DNA of 5,422 bases from Bacteroidales bacterium UBA1266 (GTDB lineage: Bacteria; Bacteroidota; Bacteroidia; Bacteroidales; WCHB1-69). How positions within the stretch are numbered: the first letter of the stretch is position 1; each line of letters opens with the position of its first letter. Made by a program: the position numbers and the translations under genes. The DNA is taken from the NCBI GenBank assembly GCA_002308135.1, contig DBVK01000050.1, forward strand, positions 2,058 to 7,479, written 5' to 3'. The notes beneath the pieces are model-generated. The model worked only from the letters and a program-made list of their open reading frames with translations. It ran no database searches and was not told where the DNA came from. Of the stretch, positions 1 through 5,422 are shown piece by piece.

Positions 1-244
1 GAAGGTCTTTGGCTTGGGGGCGGGTGGAAACGCAGCCTATGTCCAGGATGTCCGCACCTTCGTTCAAAAGCTGTTCGCAATGGGCCAGGTAATCTTTAGG
101 CAGCAGGTGTTTGCCCCCATCGTAAAAAGAATCTTCCGTCACGTTCACAATGCCCATGACCAAAGGGTGTTCCAAGGGAATTAGTCTGCCCCGGCAGCGC
201 AGGCTGGCGGGAGGGTTTTCAGAGGCGTATGGCATGTTTTCCAT
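1..244 (-). CDS. folP: Dihydropteroate synthase, N-terminal part (cut by left edge)
   Basis: DHPS condenses 6-hydroxymethyl-7,8-dihydropterin pyrophosphate with p-aminobenzoate to give 7,8-dihydropteroate, the sulfonamide-targeted step of cytosolic folate synthesis. Only the first 81 codons are present; the frame runs open off base 1. The recognisable signatures are MGIVNVTEDSFYDGG (residues 30-44), the pterin-binding beta1/loop1 region, and GADILDIGCVSTRPQA (63-78), the beta2/loop2 region with the conserved Ser-Thr-Arg-Pro. Two positions differ from the usual consensus as I know it: Glu37 where NVTPDSF has Pro, and Cys-Val at 71-72 where many homologues have Gly-Glu or Ala-Tyr. I chose the ATG at 244, 11 nt after the cyclase stop codon. 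A second in-frame ATG at 235 is equally possible, because neither has a Shine-Dalgarno. It is probably the last visible member of the operon with miaA. Family assignment is firm; integrity of the remaining two thirds cannot be judged. Confidence 0.93.
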   Translation of the reverse strand, partial: MENMPYASENPPASLRCRGRLIPLEHPLVMGIVNVTEDSFYDGGKHLLPKDYLAHCEQLLNEGADILDIGCVSTRPQAKDL

Positions 245-255
245 AAATGCAGGGA

Positions 256-1248
256 TTATTCGTTGTACAGCGTATACAGCACCACCTCGCCGACCCGTTG
301 CAAGGAGGCGCGGTCAATGAATTCCAGCCGGTCATTCACAGTATGCCAGTTCGGATTGAAGCCCGAGCCTGTTTCGGGATGGTATTCAATGATATCTATA
401 ACGGGTATGCCGCTTAGCTGATTGATGTACAAATGGTCGTCAATAATGGGGGGCGTTTCTTTCAGGCTGAAATGGGCGGCGTGGCCCAGTTGCGCCGCAT
501 AATTCCATACCCGCTGCTGAATGTCCCTGGCGTAATAGGCGGAGGTTCCCTCTTTGCAGAAAACGGCATCTTGGCCGCCCACCATGTCCAGCAATATGCC
601 GAAACGCGCCTTGTAGGCCGCCACGTGCGGATGTTTCGCCCAATATTGGGAGCCGAGGCACCAGTCGTCGGTCTCCCCCTCTTCGTCTTGGGGGCTGCCG
701 TAGTCCTCCACGTCGAAAAAGAGGATGTCCACACCGGTTTCCGGCCGTTTCAGGCTGAGTTGCCGGGCGACTTCCAGCAGCACGCCCACACCGCTGCCGC
801 CGTCGTTCGCCCCATCAATGGGGGTGCGGTGCAGGGAGGGGTTAGGGTCATGGTCGGCATAGGGCCGGGAATCCCAGTGTGCCGCTAACAGAATGCGCTT
901 GTCCGCTTGGGGGTTGAAACTGCCGATGAAGTTACGGGCCTGCAGCTTGAGTTTGTTGTAGGTGAGGACACTGTATTCCTGTACGAAAACCGTGTCACAG
1001 AAACGTTCGAGCATGTGTTGGAGGTAAGCTCCGCAACGGCGGTGCGCTTCCGTGGCAGGGACGCGGGGGCCGAAGGCGCATTGCGCCTCCACAAAGGCGT
1101 AGGCGGAGTCTGCGGAAAAGTCCGGACGTGCAATGGGGGTGTTGTTTTCCTGCGGCACATTGTCGTTTTTCGCTTTGTGCCGGCAGGAGGAGAGGCTCAG
1201 CAGCAGGAATGCGCTGCAAAAACAGAGGATAAATTGCTTGGTTTTCAT
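256..1248 (-). CDS. Glutaminyl-peptide cyclotransferase-like M28-fold lipoprotein (type II QC)
   Basis: Predicted 330-aa periplasm-facing lipoprotein that would convert N-terminal glutamine of exported proteins to pyroglutamate. Residues 1-22 form a lipoprotein signal: basic MKTK, a hydrophobic core and lipobox Leu-Ser-Ser-Cys with Cys22 as lipidation site. The M28/QC fold follows: AAHWDSRPYADHD (122-134), DGANDGGSGVG (145-155) with Asp149 as zinc-ligand candidate, FFDVEDYG (177-184) with Glu181 as probable general acid/base and Asp182 as second ligand, LLDMVGG (219-225) with Asp221, and NPNWHTVND (298-306) with His302 as third ligand. The Trp-His-Thr signature and Glu-Asp pair resemble animal QC and bacterial type II QCs more than ordinary di-zinc M28 aminopeptidases. 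The start is fixed by an ATGA overlap with the miaA stop. The frame is open for 50 codons further upstream, but that lies inside miaA and would bury the signal peptide. Databases may label it 'M28 family peptidase'. Substrate specificity is inferred. Confidence 0.88.
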   Translation of the reverse strand: MKTKQFILCFCSAFLLLSLSSCRHKAKNDNVPQENNTPIARPDFSADSAYAFVEAQCAFGPRVPATEAHRRCGAYLQHMLERFCDTVFVQEYSVLTYNKLKLQARNFIGSFNPQADKRILLAAHWDSRPYADHDPNPSLHRTPIDGANDGGSGVGVLLEVARQLSLKRPETGVDILFFDVEDYGSPQDEEGETDDWCLGSQYWAKHPHVAAYKARFGILLDMVGGQDAVFCKEGTSAYYARDIQQRVWNYAAQLGHAAHFSLKETPPIIDDHLYINQLSGIPVIDIIEYHPETGSGFNPNWHTVNDRLEFIDRASLQRVGEVVLYTLYNE

Positions 1249-2147
1249 GCGGGTTGTTCGTTTGTTCCGGTTTCGGTGAAAGGGCTCTCTGGGCTTATCC
1301 GGTAGTAGGATGTGTCCCGTTTGAACCAGGTGATTTGCCGTTTGGCGTAATGGTGTGTGTTGTTTTTGATGGCCTGCACGCTGTCCTCCAAGCTGCATTG
1401 GCCGTCAAAACAGGCGAACAGCTCTTTGTAACCCACCGTGTTCAGGGCGTTGAGCCGGCGGAAAGGGTACAGGGCGCGGGCTTCCGCTTCCAAGCCTTGG
1501 GCGAACATGCGGTCCACGCGCTCGTCAATGCGGCGGTAGAGTTCCTCCTTGGACAGCTCAAGGCAGTACTTGCGTATGCGGAAAGGGCGCTCTTTCTGTT
1601 GCTGCATGCGCAGGGAGGAAAAAGGCTGGCCGGTCTGTATGCAGACTTCCAGCGCACGAATCAGGCGGACGGGGTTGTTTTTGTCCACCGTGGCGTAATA
1701 GGCCGGATCTTTCTCTTTCAGCATGTGCAGCAGCTCTTCCTTGCGGTCTTCCCGCAGCATGCGGTGCAGGTTCTCACGCAGTGCGGGGTCGGGGTCGGGC
1801 AGCAAATCTATGCCGTTGCATACCGCATCTATATAGAGTCCGCTGCCTCCGGTCAGCACGACATGCTCGTGTTTTTGGAACAGTTGCTGGAGCAGGGCGA
1901 GCGCATCCTGCTCATAGCGGTATACGTTGTAAGGCTCATGTATGGAGCGGTTCCCTATAAAATGATGGGGTACCCTGAGCAGGTCCGCTTCCTCCGGTGC
2001 GGCGGTGCCTATGCGCATTTCACGGTAGAACTGCCGGGAATCCGCGGAAACGATTTCCGTCCCCAACTGTTCCGCCCAGCGGATGGCGGTTGCGGTTTTT
2101 CCGGAAGCGGTGGGTCCGGTCAGGACAATAAGGGTGGGGCTGGGCAT
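1245..2147 (-). CDS. miaA: tRNA dimethylallyltransferase MiaA
   Basis: Transfers the dimethylallyl group of DMAPP to N6 of A37, next to the anticodon of tRNAs reading UNN codons, giving i6A. The product of 300 aa is near the family norm (about 300-315). Visible motifs are the P-loop GPTASGKT (11-18, Thr13 and Lys17), SADSRQFYREMRIGTAAP (34-51) with Asp36 as the expected catalytic base, VPHHF (59-63), GGSGLY (100-105), NNPVRLIRALE (157-167), RIDERVDRM (206-214), NTVGYKE (236-242) and RQITWF (270-275). The insertion between about 110 and 160 corresponds to the tRNA-binding helical domain. The start ATG overlaps the preceding gene's stop by one base (TAATG), and its own TGA overlaps the cyclase ATG by four bases, so translational coupling on both sides is likely. 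All catalytic motifs are intact and the assignment is secure. Confidence 0.97.
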   Translation of the reverse strand: MPSPTLIVLTGPTASGKTATAIRWAEQLGTEIVSADSRQFYREMRIGTAAPEEADLLRVPHHFIGNRSIHEPYNVYRYEQDALALLQQLFQKHEHVVLTGGSGLYIDAVCNGIDLLPDPDPALRENLHRMLREDRKEELLHMLKEKDPAYYATVDKNNPVRLIRALEVCIQTGQPFSSLRMQQQKERPFRIRKYCLELSKEELYRRIDERVDRMFAQGLEAEARALYPFRRLNALNTVGYKELFACFDGQCSLEDSVQAIKNNTHHYAKRQITWFKRDTSYYRISPESPFTETGTNEQPA

Positions 2148-2743
2148 TACAGCAGGTCCATCGTTTCGTCCAAATCGGTGCTCAAACCTTCCAAATCCTC
2201 ATCATCGTAGAAGAGCTCGTCCTCATCGTCCTCGTTCTCGTCCAGAAAATCCTGGAAACCGGCCTCCTCTTTGATGTTTACAGGTTTGGGGATTTCCCCG
2301 CTGCTATGGGTGCATACAGGATAGGTCTGGTCTTCCTTCCCTTCCAGCGATTTGATGAGCTCAATGTAGAAGGTGTGCAGGTGCAGGAAATCCTGCTCGT
2401 AAATGATGCGTTGGTGCGGATCGTTGATGTATTGGCATAGCACCGCGTTCTCCATGGTGGTTTTTTCCGTCACCAGGTATTGGTCCTGCGCTTCGTCGGC
2501 TTCGTCCGCCTCGTTGGAGAAGGCTTCCACTTCCGATTCCATGTCCACCAGGGTGATTTCCTTCAGTTTGTTCCATTTGCGGTCGCAAATATAGAACGAT
2601 GCCAGCTCCTGGGGGTTCAGCCCCTTGATGCTGTTCAGTATGACCTCGTGAAAAACCTTGAACGTCTGTTTGGCGCCTATCTCAAAGTCTCTGACAAAGC
2701 CTTCCACCTCATCGTAAAGCAGTCTGAATTTGTATATATACAT
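2147..2743 (-). CDS. PRiA4_ORF3-like (IS1096 passenger TnpR-like) protein, function unknown
   Basis: A 198-aa cytosolic protein without signal peptide or membrane segment. The N-terminal ~68 residues resemble the plasmid pRiA4b ORF-3 family: MYIYKFRLLYDEVEGF (1-16), then a helix-rich part with TFKVFHEVILNSI (27-39) and FYICDRKWNKLKEITLVDM (50-68). Residues 70-89 form an acidic linker. The middle (about 90-145) includes IIYEQDFLHLHTFYIELI (113-130). The C-terminal ~30 residues (168-197) are overwhelmingly Asp/Glu. Despite the TnpR-like database name I see no recombinase catalytic motif, and no biochemical role is known to me. I chose the ATG at 2743 because AAGGA lies 6 nt upstream and family members begin at the equivalent MxIYKF. 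An in-frame ATG at 2767 would add eight residues but sits at the predicted transcription start. It is the first gene of the unit ending in miaA-cyclase-folP. Its place in a housekeeping operon argues for a conserved cellular role. Family call moderately confident; function unknown. Confidence 0.85.
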   Translation of the reverse strand: MYIYKFRLLYDEVEGFVRDFEIGAKQTFKVFHEVILNSIKGLNPQELASFYICDRKWNKLKEITLVDMESEVEAFSNEADEADEAQDQYLVTEKTTMENAVLCQYINDPHQRIIYEQDFLHLHTFYIELIKSLEGKEDQTYPVCTHSSGEIPKPVNIKEEAGFQDFLDENEDDEDELFYDDEDLEGLSTDLDETMDLL

Positions 2744-2749
2744 GGTGAA

Positions 2750-2758
2750 TCCTTTTTT
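2750..2758 (-). promoter_or_regulatory. Shine-Dalgarno of the PRiA4_ORF3-like gene
   Basis: On the minus strand AAAAAAGGA lies 6 nt before the ATG at 2743, an ideal ribosome-binding position. It is the only clear Shine-Dalgarno in the window, which fits a leader gene translated from a fresh mRNA start; the internal genes rely on overlap with the preceding stop. It decides between the ATGs at 2743 and 2767. Confidence 0.6.
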
Positions 2759-2771
2759 ACATACCAAATTA

Positions 2772-2779
2772 CAAAAATA
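2772..2779 (-). promoter_or_regulatory. Putative Bacteroidota-type promoter -7 box
   Basis: Read on the minus strand, 2779 to 2772 is TATTTTTG, a full match to the Bacteroidota sigma-ABfr -7 consensus TAnnTTTG. Transcription would begin roughly at 2764-2768, giving a leader of about 20-25 nt that includes the Shine-Dalgarno. A TTTG -33 element about 20 nt upstream is not evident (that region reads GATGAGG), so the site would be weak or need help. Its position in the only intergenic gap of the window, in an AT-rich patch, is the main support. Prediction only. Confidence 0.4.
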
Positions 2780-2848
2780 GTATATTTATGAATATTCCGC
2801 CTCATCTCCGCAGGAAAAATGTTTGGCGGGATTTTTTTATTCGGCGGG

Positions 2849-2866
2849 AAAACGCCACGGTGCGGC
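2849..2866 (-). terminator. Weak intrinsic terminator candidate after engB
   Basis: On the minus strand, 22 nt after the engB stop codon, GCCGC (2866-2862) can pair with GTGGC (2858-2854) around an ACC loop, with one G-U pair. A G and then only four T residues (2852-2849) follow. Stem and T-tract are both short, so it would be leaky at best. Position between engB and the next promoter is what makes it plausible. Confidence 0.25.
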
Positions 2867-2887
2867 AAAGGGCGGAATCCGGCCGGT

Positions 2888-3505
2888 TCAGCGGGTGGGT
2901 TGGGGCAAGGGGTGCTGCGTATTGGTGGCCTCAACGAAGTCCAGAAACTCTTCCTTTCCCTTTCCGGTGATCGCGGAAGTGATGATATAGGGGGGGCGTT
3001 CCTCCCATTGCTCGTCCAGGCATTCCATAAAAGCCTGGACATTGCGTTCGGTGCGCAAGACGCTTTGTTTGTCCGATTTGGTGAAAACCAGCAGGAAAGG
3101 CACGTCCATTTCCCCCAATCGGGTGATAAAGGCAAGGTCTATTTTCTGCGGCGTCAGCCGGCTGTCAATGAGCACGCAAAGGTAGTAGAGGTTGCGCCGG
3201 TTCTTGATGTATTCCATGGTCATTTTGCTCCATTGCATACGCAGGGTTTTGGCCGTGCGGGCGTATCCGTAGCCGGGCAAATCCACCAGGTACCAGTTGT
3301 TGTTCACCAAAAAATGGTTGATCAGCTGGGTTTTGCCTGGTTTGGACGAAATCTTGGCCAGTTTGTGCTGTCCCGTCAGCATGTTGATGAAAGAGGACTT
3401 TCCGACATTGGAGCGTCCGACAAAGGCATATTCCGGTTTGTCTGCCGGAGGGCATTGGCTGTAATTGGAGCTGCTTTTCAGGAATTTGGCGTTTTTGATC
3501 AGCAT
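2888..3505 (-). CDS. engB: Ribosome biogenesis GTP-binding protein YsxC/EngB
   Basis: A TRAFAC-class GTPase of the YihA/YsxC/EngB family, required in many bacteria for late assembly of the 50S ribosomal subunit; cytosolic. The 205-aa length is normal. All G motifs are present: G1 GRSNVGKS (30-37), G2 with Thr59 in KPGKTQLIN (55-63), G3 DLPGYGYA (75-82), G4 TKSD (142-145) and G5 TSA (176-178). The N-terminal lead-in with FLKSSSNYSQCPP (8-20) and the VGRSNVGKSSFIN run are typical of this family and separate it from Era or EngA (Der), which has two G domains. The ATG overlaps the last 7 nt of dusB, indicating co-transcription and probable translational coupling. It is probably the last gene of the recG-dusB-engB unit, since a 144-nt gap with a promoter-like box follows. 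Confidence 0.97.
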   Translation of the reverse strand: MLIKNAKFLKSSSNYSQCPPADKPEYAFVGRSNVGKSSFINMLTGQHKLAKISSKPGKTQLINHFLVNNNWYLVDLPGYGYARTAKTLRMQWSKMTMEYIKNRRNLYYLCVLIDSRLTPQKIDLAFITRLGEMDVPFLLVFTKSDKQSVLRTERNVQAFMECLDEQWEERPPYIITSAITGKGKEEFLDFVEATNTQHPLPQPTR

Positions 3506-4494
3506 GGTTGTGTGTTGTTTGCATTCTCCATTTCCTGCAGACTATGCAGGGTTTGAAGGATTTCTGGGATGTCGTTAGACGTGAGTAATGTGAGTTTCTG
3601 CTGTTTGATGTTGAGCAAACCTTTGAAATAGGCCTTGTAGTGCTTGCGCATCTCCAGCATGCCGGTATGCTCCCCTTTGAATGCGATGTTGGCGAGGAAA
3701 TGCTGCTCGCAGACGAGGGCGCGTTCGGACAGGGAGGGAGGAGGCGGCACTTCGCGGCCTTCCAGCAGGGCGCGGCATTGCTGGAAAATCCATGGGTTCC
3801 CTATGGCGCCCCGGCCAATCATCAGACCGTCCACGGGATAGGCGGAAAGGCGGTCGCGGGCGGTTTCCCAAGTGGTGATGTCACCGTTGCCGATGATGGG
3901 GATGTGTATTTCCGGGTCGTTTTTAACAGCGCCTATCAGGCTCCAGTCCGCCTCTCCCTTATACATCTGCACTTTGGTGCGGCCGTGTATGCCCAAGGCC
4001 TGCACGCCTGCATCCTGCAGTCGTTTGGCCAGTTCCACTATGGGTTTGGATGCCTCGTTGTACCCGATGCGGGTTTTCACCGTCACCGGCAGGGATACGG
4101 AGCGTACCACTTCCCGGGTGATTTCCACCAGTTGGTCGGGATACTGCAGCATACCGCTCCCAGCGTTTTTGCCTGCAATCTTTTTGGCGGGGCAGCCCCA
4201 GTTGATATCAATGAAATCGGGATGGAGGCTTTCCGCCATGCGCGCCGCCTGGCAGAGGCTTTCGGCATTGTTGCCGAAAATCTGTATGCCGAAGGGGTGT
4301 TCGTCCTCCGCAGACTGCCATTTGCGCTGTATGGCTTCCACTTCCCGGATCAGGGCGTCGGAAGCGATGAACTCGCTGATGGTCACATCGGCGCCCATGC
4401 GATGGCACAAGGCGCGGAAAGGTGCGTCAGTGACATCGTCCATAGGGGCGAGGTAGACGACAGGGCGGTTAAACGTATGGTTTCCGATATGCAT
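3499..4494 (-). CDS. dusB: tRNA-dihydrouridine synthase (DusB/NifR3 type)
   Basis: FMN- and NADPH-dependent reduction of uridine to dihydrouridine in tRNA; E. coli DusB acts at U17 of the D-loop, but the position here is inferred. The 331-aa protein has the TIM-barrel markers of the family: LAPMDDVTD (15-23, FMN-binding start), DINWGCPAKK (96-105) with catalytic Cys101, VTVKTRIGY (137-145) with Lys140, GIHGRTKVQMYKG (168-180) with His170, IIGNGDI (200-206) and MIGRGAIGNPWIF (225-237) for phosphate binding. The C-terminal ~80 residues are the helical tRNA-recognition domain. I chose the ATG at 4494, one base after the recG stop, because family proteins begin just before the LAPM strand. The ATG at 4518 would add eight residues inside recG. 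Motif set and NWGCPAKK sequence favour the DusB/TIGR00737 branch over DusA or DusC. Confidence 0.95.
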   Translation of the reverse strand: MHIGNHTFNRPVVYLAPMDDVTDAPFRALCHRMGADVTISEFIASDALIREVEAIQRKWQSAEDEHPFGIQIFGNNAESLCQAARMAESLHPDFIDINWGCPAKKIAGKNAGSGMLQYPDQLVEITREVVRSVSLPVTVKTRIGYNEASKPIVELAKRLQDAGVQALGIHGRTKVQMYKGEADWSLIGAVKNDPEIHIPIIGNGDITTWETARDRLSAYPVDGLMIGRGAIGNPWIFQQCRALLEGREVPPPPSLSERALVCEQHFLANIAFKGEHTGMLEMRKHYKAYFKGLLNIKQQKLTLLTSNDIPEILQTLHSLQEMENANNTQPC

Positions 4495-4495
4495 G

Positions 4496-5422
4496 TCAGC
4501 TGATTTGTAAATAATCAACGCGGGAATGCGGATTTTCGTCTAAATAATGGCGGATTTCCGCATTTTCCTTGTTTTCCAGGGTGGGGTCTTTCTGCAGGAC
4601 CTGCTGGGCGATGTTGCGGCAGTAGCTGATGATTTTCTCGTCTTTCACCAAATCGACGAGACGGAACTCCATCATGCCGCTTTGGCGGGTGCCGCTCATG
4701 TCGCCGGGACCCCGCAGTTTCAGGTCGAAATCGGCCAGTTCGAATCCGTTGTTGGTGTCCACCATGGCTTGAATGCGGCGGCGGCTCTCGCTGGTGAGCT
4801 TGTCGCCCGTAAGCAGTATGCAATAGGATTGCTCCGCGCCCCGTCCGACGCGCCCGCGCAGCTGGTGCAGCTGGGACAGCCCGAAGCGTTCGGCGTTTTC
4901 AATGATGATGACGCTGGCGTTGGGAATGTCAATGCCTACTTCGATAACCGAAGTGGCTAGCAGCAGCTGGGTTTTGCCGGTGGCGAAACGCTCCATCTCC
5001 CGGTTCTTTTCCTCGCTGTCCATGCGCCCGTGCACAAAACTGATGTGGAAGTATGGCTCAGGGAAATCGCGTTGGAATGCCTCGTAGCCTTCCATGAGGT
5101 TCTGGAGATCCAGCGCCTCGGATTCCTCAATCAGCGGAAAGACCACAAACGCCTGACGCCCTTGCTGCAGCTGTTTGCGGACAAACGGATAGACCTCCGG
5201 CCACGCCCGCTGGCTGTAATGATAGGTCTGTATGGGCTTGCGGTTTTTCGGCACTTCGTCAATCACGGAGAGGTGGAGGTCACCGTACAAGGTCATGGAC
5301 AGGGTGCGTGGAATAGGGGTGGCGGTCATGATCAGCACATGGGGGGGAGGGTCGCTCTTGCGCCAGAGCTTGGCGCGCTGCTCCACACCGAAGCGGTGCT
5401 GCTCATCCGTAATCACCAGCCC
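4496..5422 (-). CDS. recG: ATP-dependent DNA helicase RecG, C-terminal part (cut by right edge)
   Basis: RecG is a superfamily 2 double-stranded DNA translocase that remodels stalled replication forks and branch-migrates Holliday junctions. The 308 residues present are about the C-terminal 45% of a usual ~700-aa protein; the wedge domain and Walker A motif lie outside the window. Numbering from the window edge: motif II DEQHRFG (6-12), motif III TATPIPRTL (33-41), VVFPLIEES (93-101, start of helicase lobe 2), SFVHGRM (128-134), motif V LLATSVIEVGIDIPNA (154-169), motif VI QLRGRVGRG (187-195). The RecG-specific TRG region follows: NNGFELADFDLKLRGPG (224-240) and GTRQSG (244-249), which distinguishes it from Mfd and PriA. 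The frame continues unbroken to base 5422 as Gly-Leu-Val before ITDEQH, so the GTG at 5416 is an internal Val and not a start. It ends one base before dusB. No lesion is seen in the visible part. Confidence 0.97.
   Translation of the reverse strand, partial: GLVITDEQHRFGVEQRAKLWRKSDPPPHVLIMTATPIPRTLSMTLYGDLHLSVIDEVPKNRKPIQTYHYSQRAWPEVYPFVRKQLQQGRQAFVVFPLIEESEALDLQNLMEGYEAFQRDFPEPYFHISFVHGRMDSEEKNREMERFATGKTQLLLATSVIEVGIDIPNASVIIIENAERFGLSQLHQLRGRVGRGAEQSYCILLTGDKLTSESRRRIQAMVDTNNGFELADFDLKLRGPGDMSGTRQSGMMEFRLVDLVKDEKIISYCRNIAQQVLQKDPTLENKENAEIRHYLDENPHSRVDYLQIS

Larger units (their letters stand above)
2744..2887 (-). other. 144-nt intergenic region between two transcription units
   Basis: This is the only gap over 12 nt in the window. 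Its engB-proximal half is GC-rich and holds the weak hairpin candidate, an 8-bp palindrome CCGGCCGG (2879-2886) immediately after the engB stop, and a GGCGGGA direct repeat on the plus strand (2825-2831 and 2843-2849) flanking a T7 run. The half next to the PRiA4-like gene is AT-rich and holds the promoter-like box and Shine-Dalgarno. I see no tRNA, no small ORF with a convincing start, and no riboswitch fold by eye. Confidence 0.7.

Noticed and set aside
1249..1398. 50-codon upstream extension of the cyclase frame
   Set aside because: It lies wholly inside miaA, is rich in His/Arg/Gln, and would bury the lipoprotein signal; the ATG at 1248 overlaps the miaA stop as ATGA.
1254..2210. Long plus-strand open frame (318 codons) opposite miaA, and similar ones at 3640-4503 and 2819-3556
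   Set aside because: They are antisense to genes with complete family motifs, have low-complexity Val/Ala/Gly/Phe-rich products without any recognisable domain, and arise readily opposite GC-rich genes.
2147..2743. Reading the PRiA4_ORF3-like gene as a resolvase of a transposon
   Set aside because: No serine- or tyrosine-recombinase catalytic motif, no terminal inverted repeats and no transposase are visible; TnpR-like is only a family name.
2843..2856. GGCG/CGCC hairpin beside an A/T run as a strong terminator
   Set aside because: In the direction of transcription the run following this stem is A, not T, so it does not make an intrinsic terminator; on the plus strand the T run precedes the stem, and no plus-strand gene exists.
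2879..2886. CCGGCCGG palindrome after engB as an operator or attachment site
   Set aside because: An 8-bp GC palindrome is expected by chance in GC-rich DNA, and there is no flanking symmetry or mobile gene.
4495..4518. Eight-residue longer start for dusB
   Set aside because: It would overlap recG by 23 nt and add residues not expected before the first beta strand; the ATG at 4494 sits one base after the recG stop.
5414..5416. GTG as a start of the RecG frame
   Set aside because: The reading frame continues upstream to the window edge (Gly-Leu-Val) and the position lies just before the DEQH motif in the middle of RecG, so it is an internal valine codon.

Overview
The window is a compact, all-minus-strand stretch of a Bacteroidota chromosome, most likely Bacteroidales. 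I infer the lineage from three things. There is a mammalian-like type II glutaminyl cyclase with a lipoprotein signal. There is a pRiA4b ORF-3-like protein of the form common in that phylum. One putative promoter has the TAnnTTTG -7 box, and most start codons lack a Shine-Dalgarno sequence. The DNA is moderately GC-rich for the group. I cannot name the genus.

The order of transcription runs from high to low coordinates. First is the C-terminal ~308 residues of RecG (cut by the right edge). Next are a DusB-type tRNA-dihydrouridine synthase and the ribosome-assembly GTPase EngB/YsxC. A 144-bp gap follows. Then come a PRiA4_ORF3-like protein of unknown function, MiaA (tRNA A37 dimethylallyltransferase), a lipoprotein glutaminyl-peptide cyclotransferase of the M28 fold, and the N-terminal 81 residues of dihydropteroate synthase FolP (cut by the left edge).

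Junctions are extremely tight: recG/dusB are 1 nt apart, dusB/engB overlap 7 nt, the PRiA4-like gene and miaA share 1 nt (TAATG), miaA and the cyclase share 4 nt (ATGA), and cyclase/folP are 11 nt apart. The only real gap (2744-2887) separates two probable transcription units, recG-dusB-engB and PRiA4-like-miaA-cyclase-folP. It holds a weak terminator candidate, a TAnnTTTG-like promoter box and the only clear Shine-Dalgarno sequence I see.

The genes cover replication-fork repair, tRNA modification (D and i6A), 50S assembly, periplasmic N-terminal pyroglutamate formation and folate synthesis. They are core housekeeping functions. I see no mobile element, CRISPR array, structural RNA gene or defence system, and no convincing new multi-gene system. 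The items most worth a second look are the uncharacterised PRiA4_ORF3-like protein with its very acidic tail, and the lipoprotein glutaminyl cyclase embedded in a tRNA-modification/folate operon.
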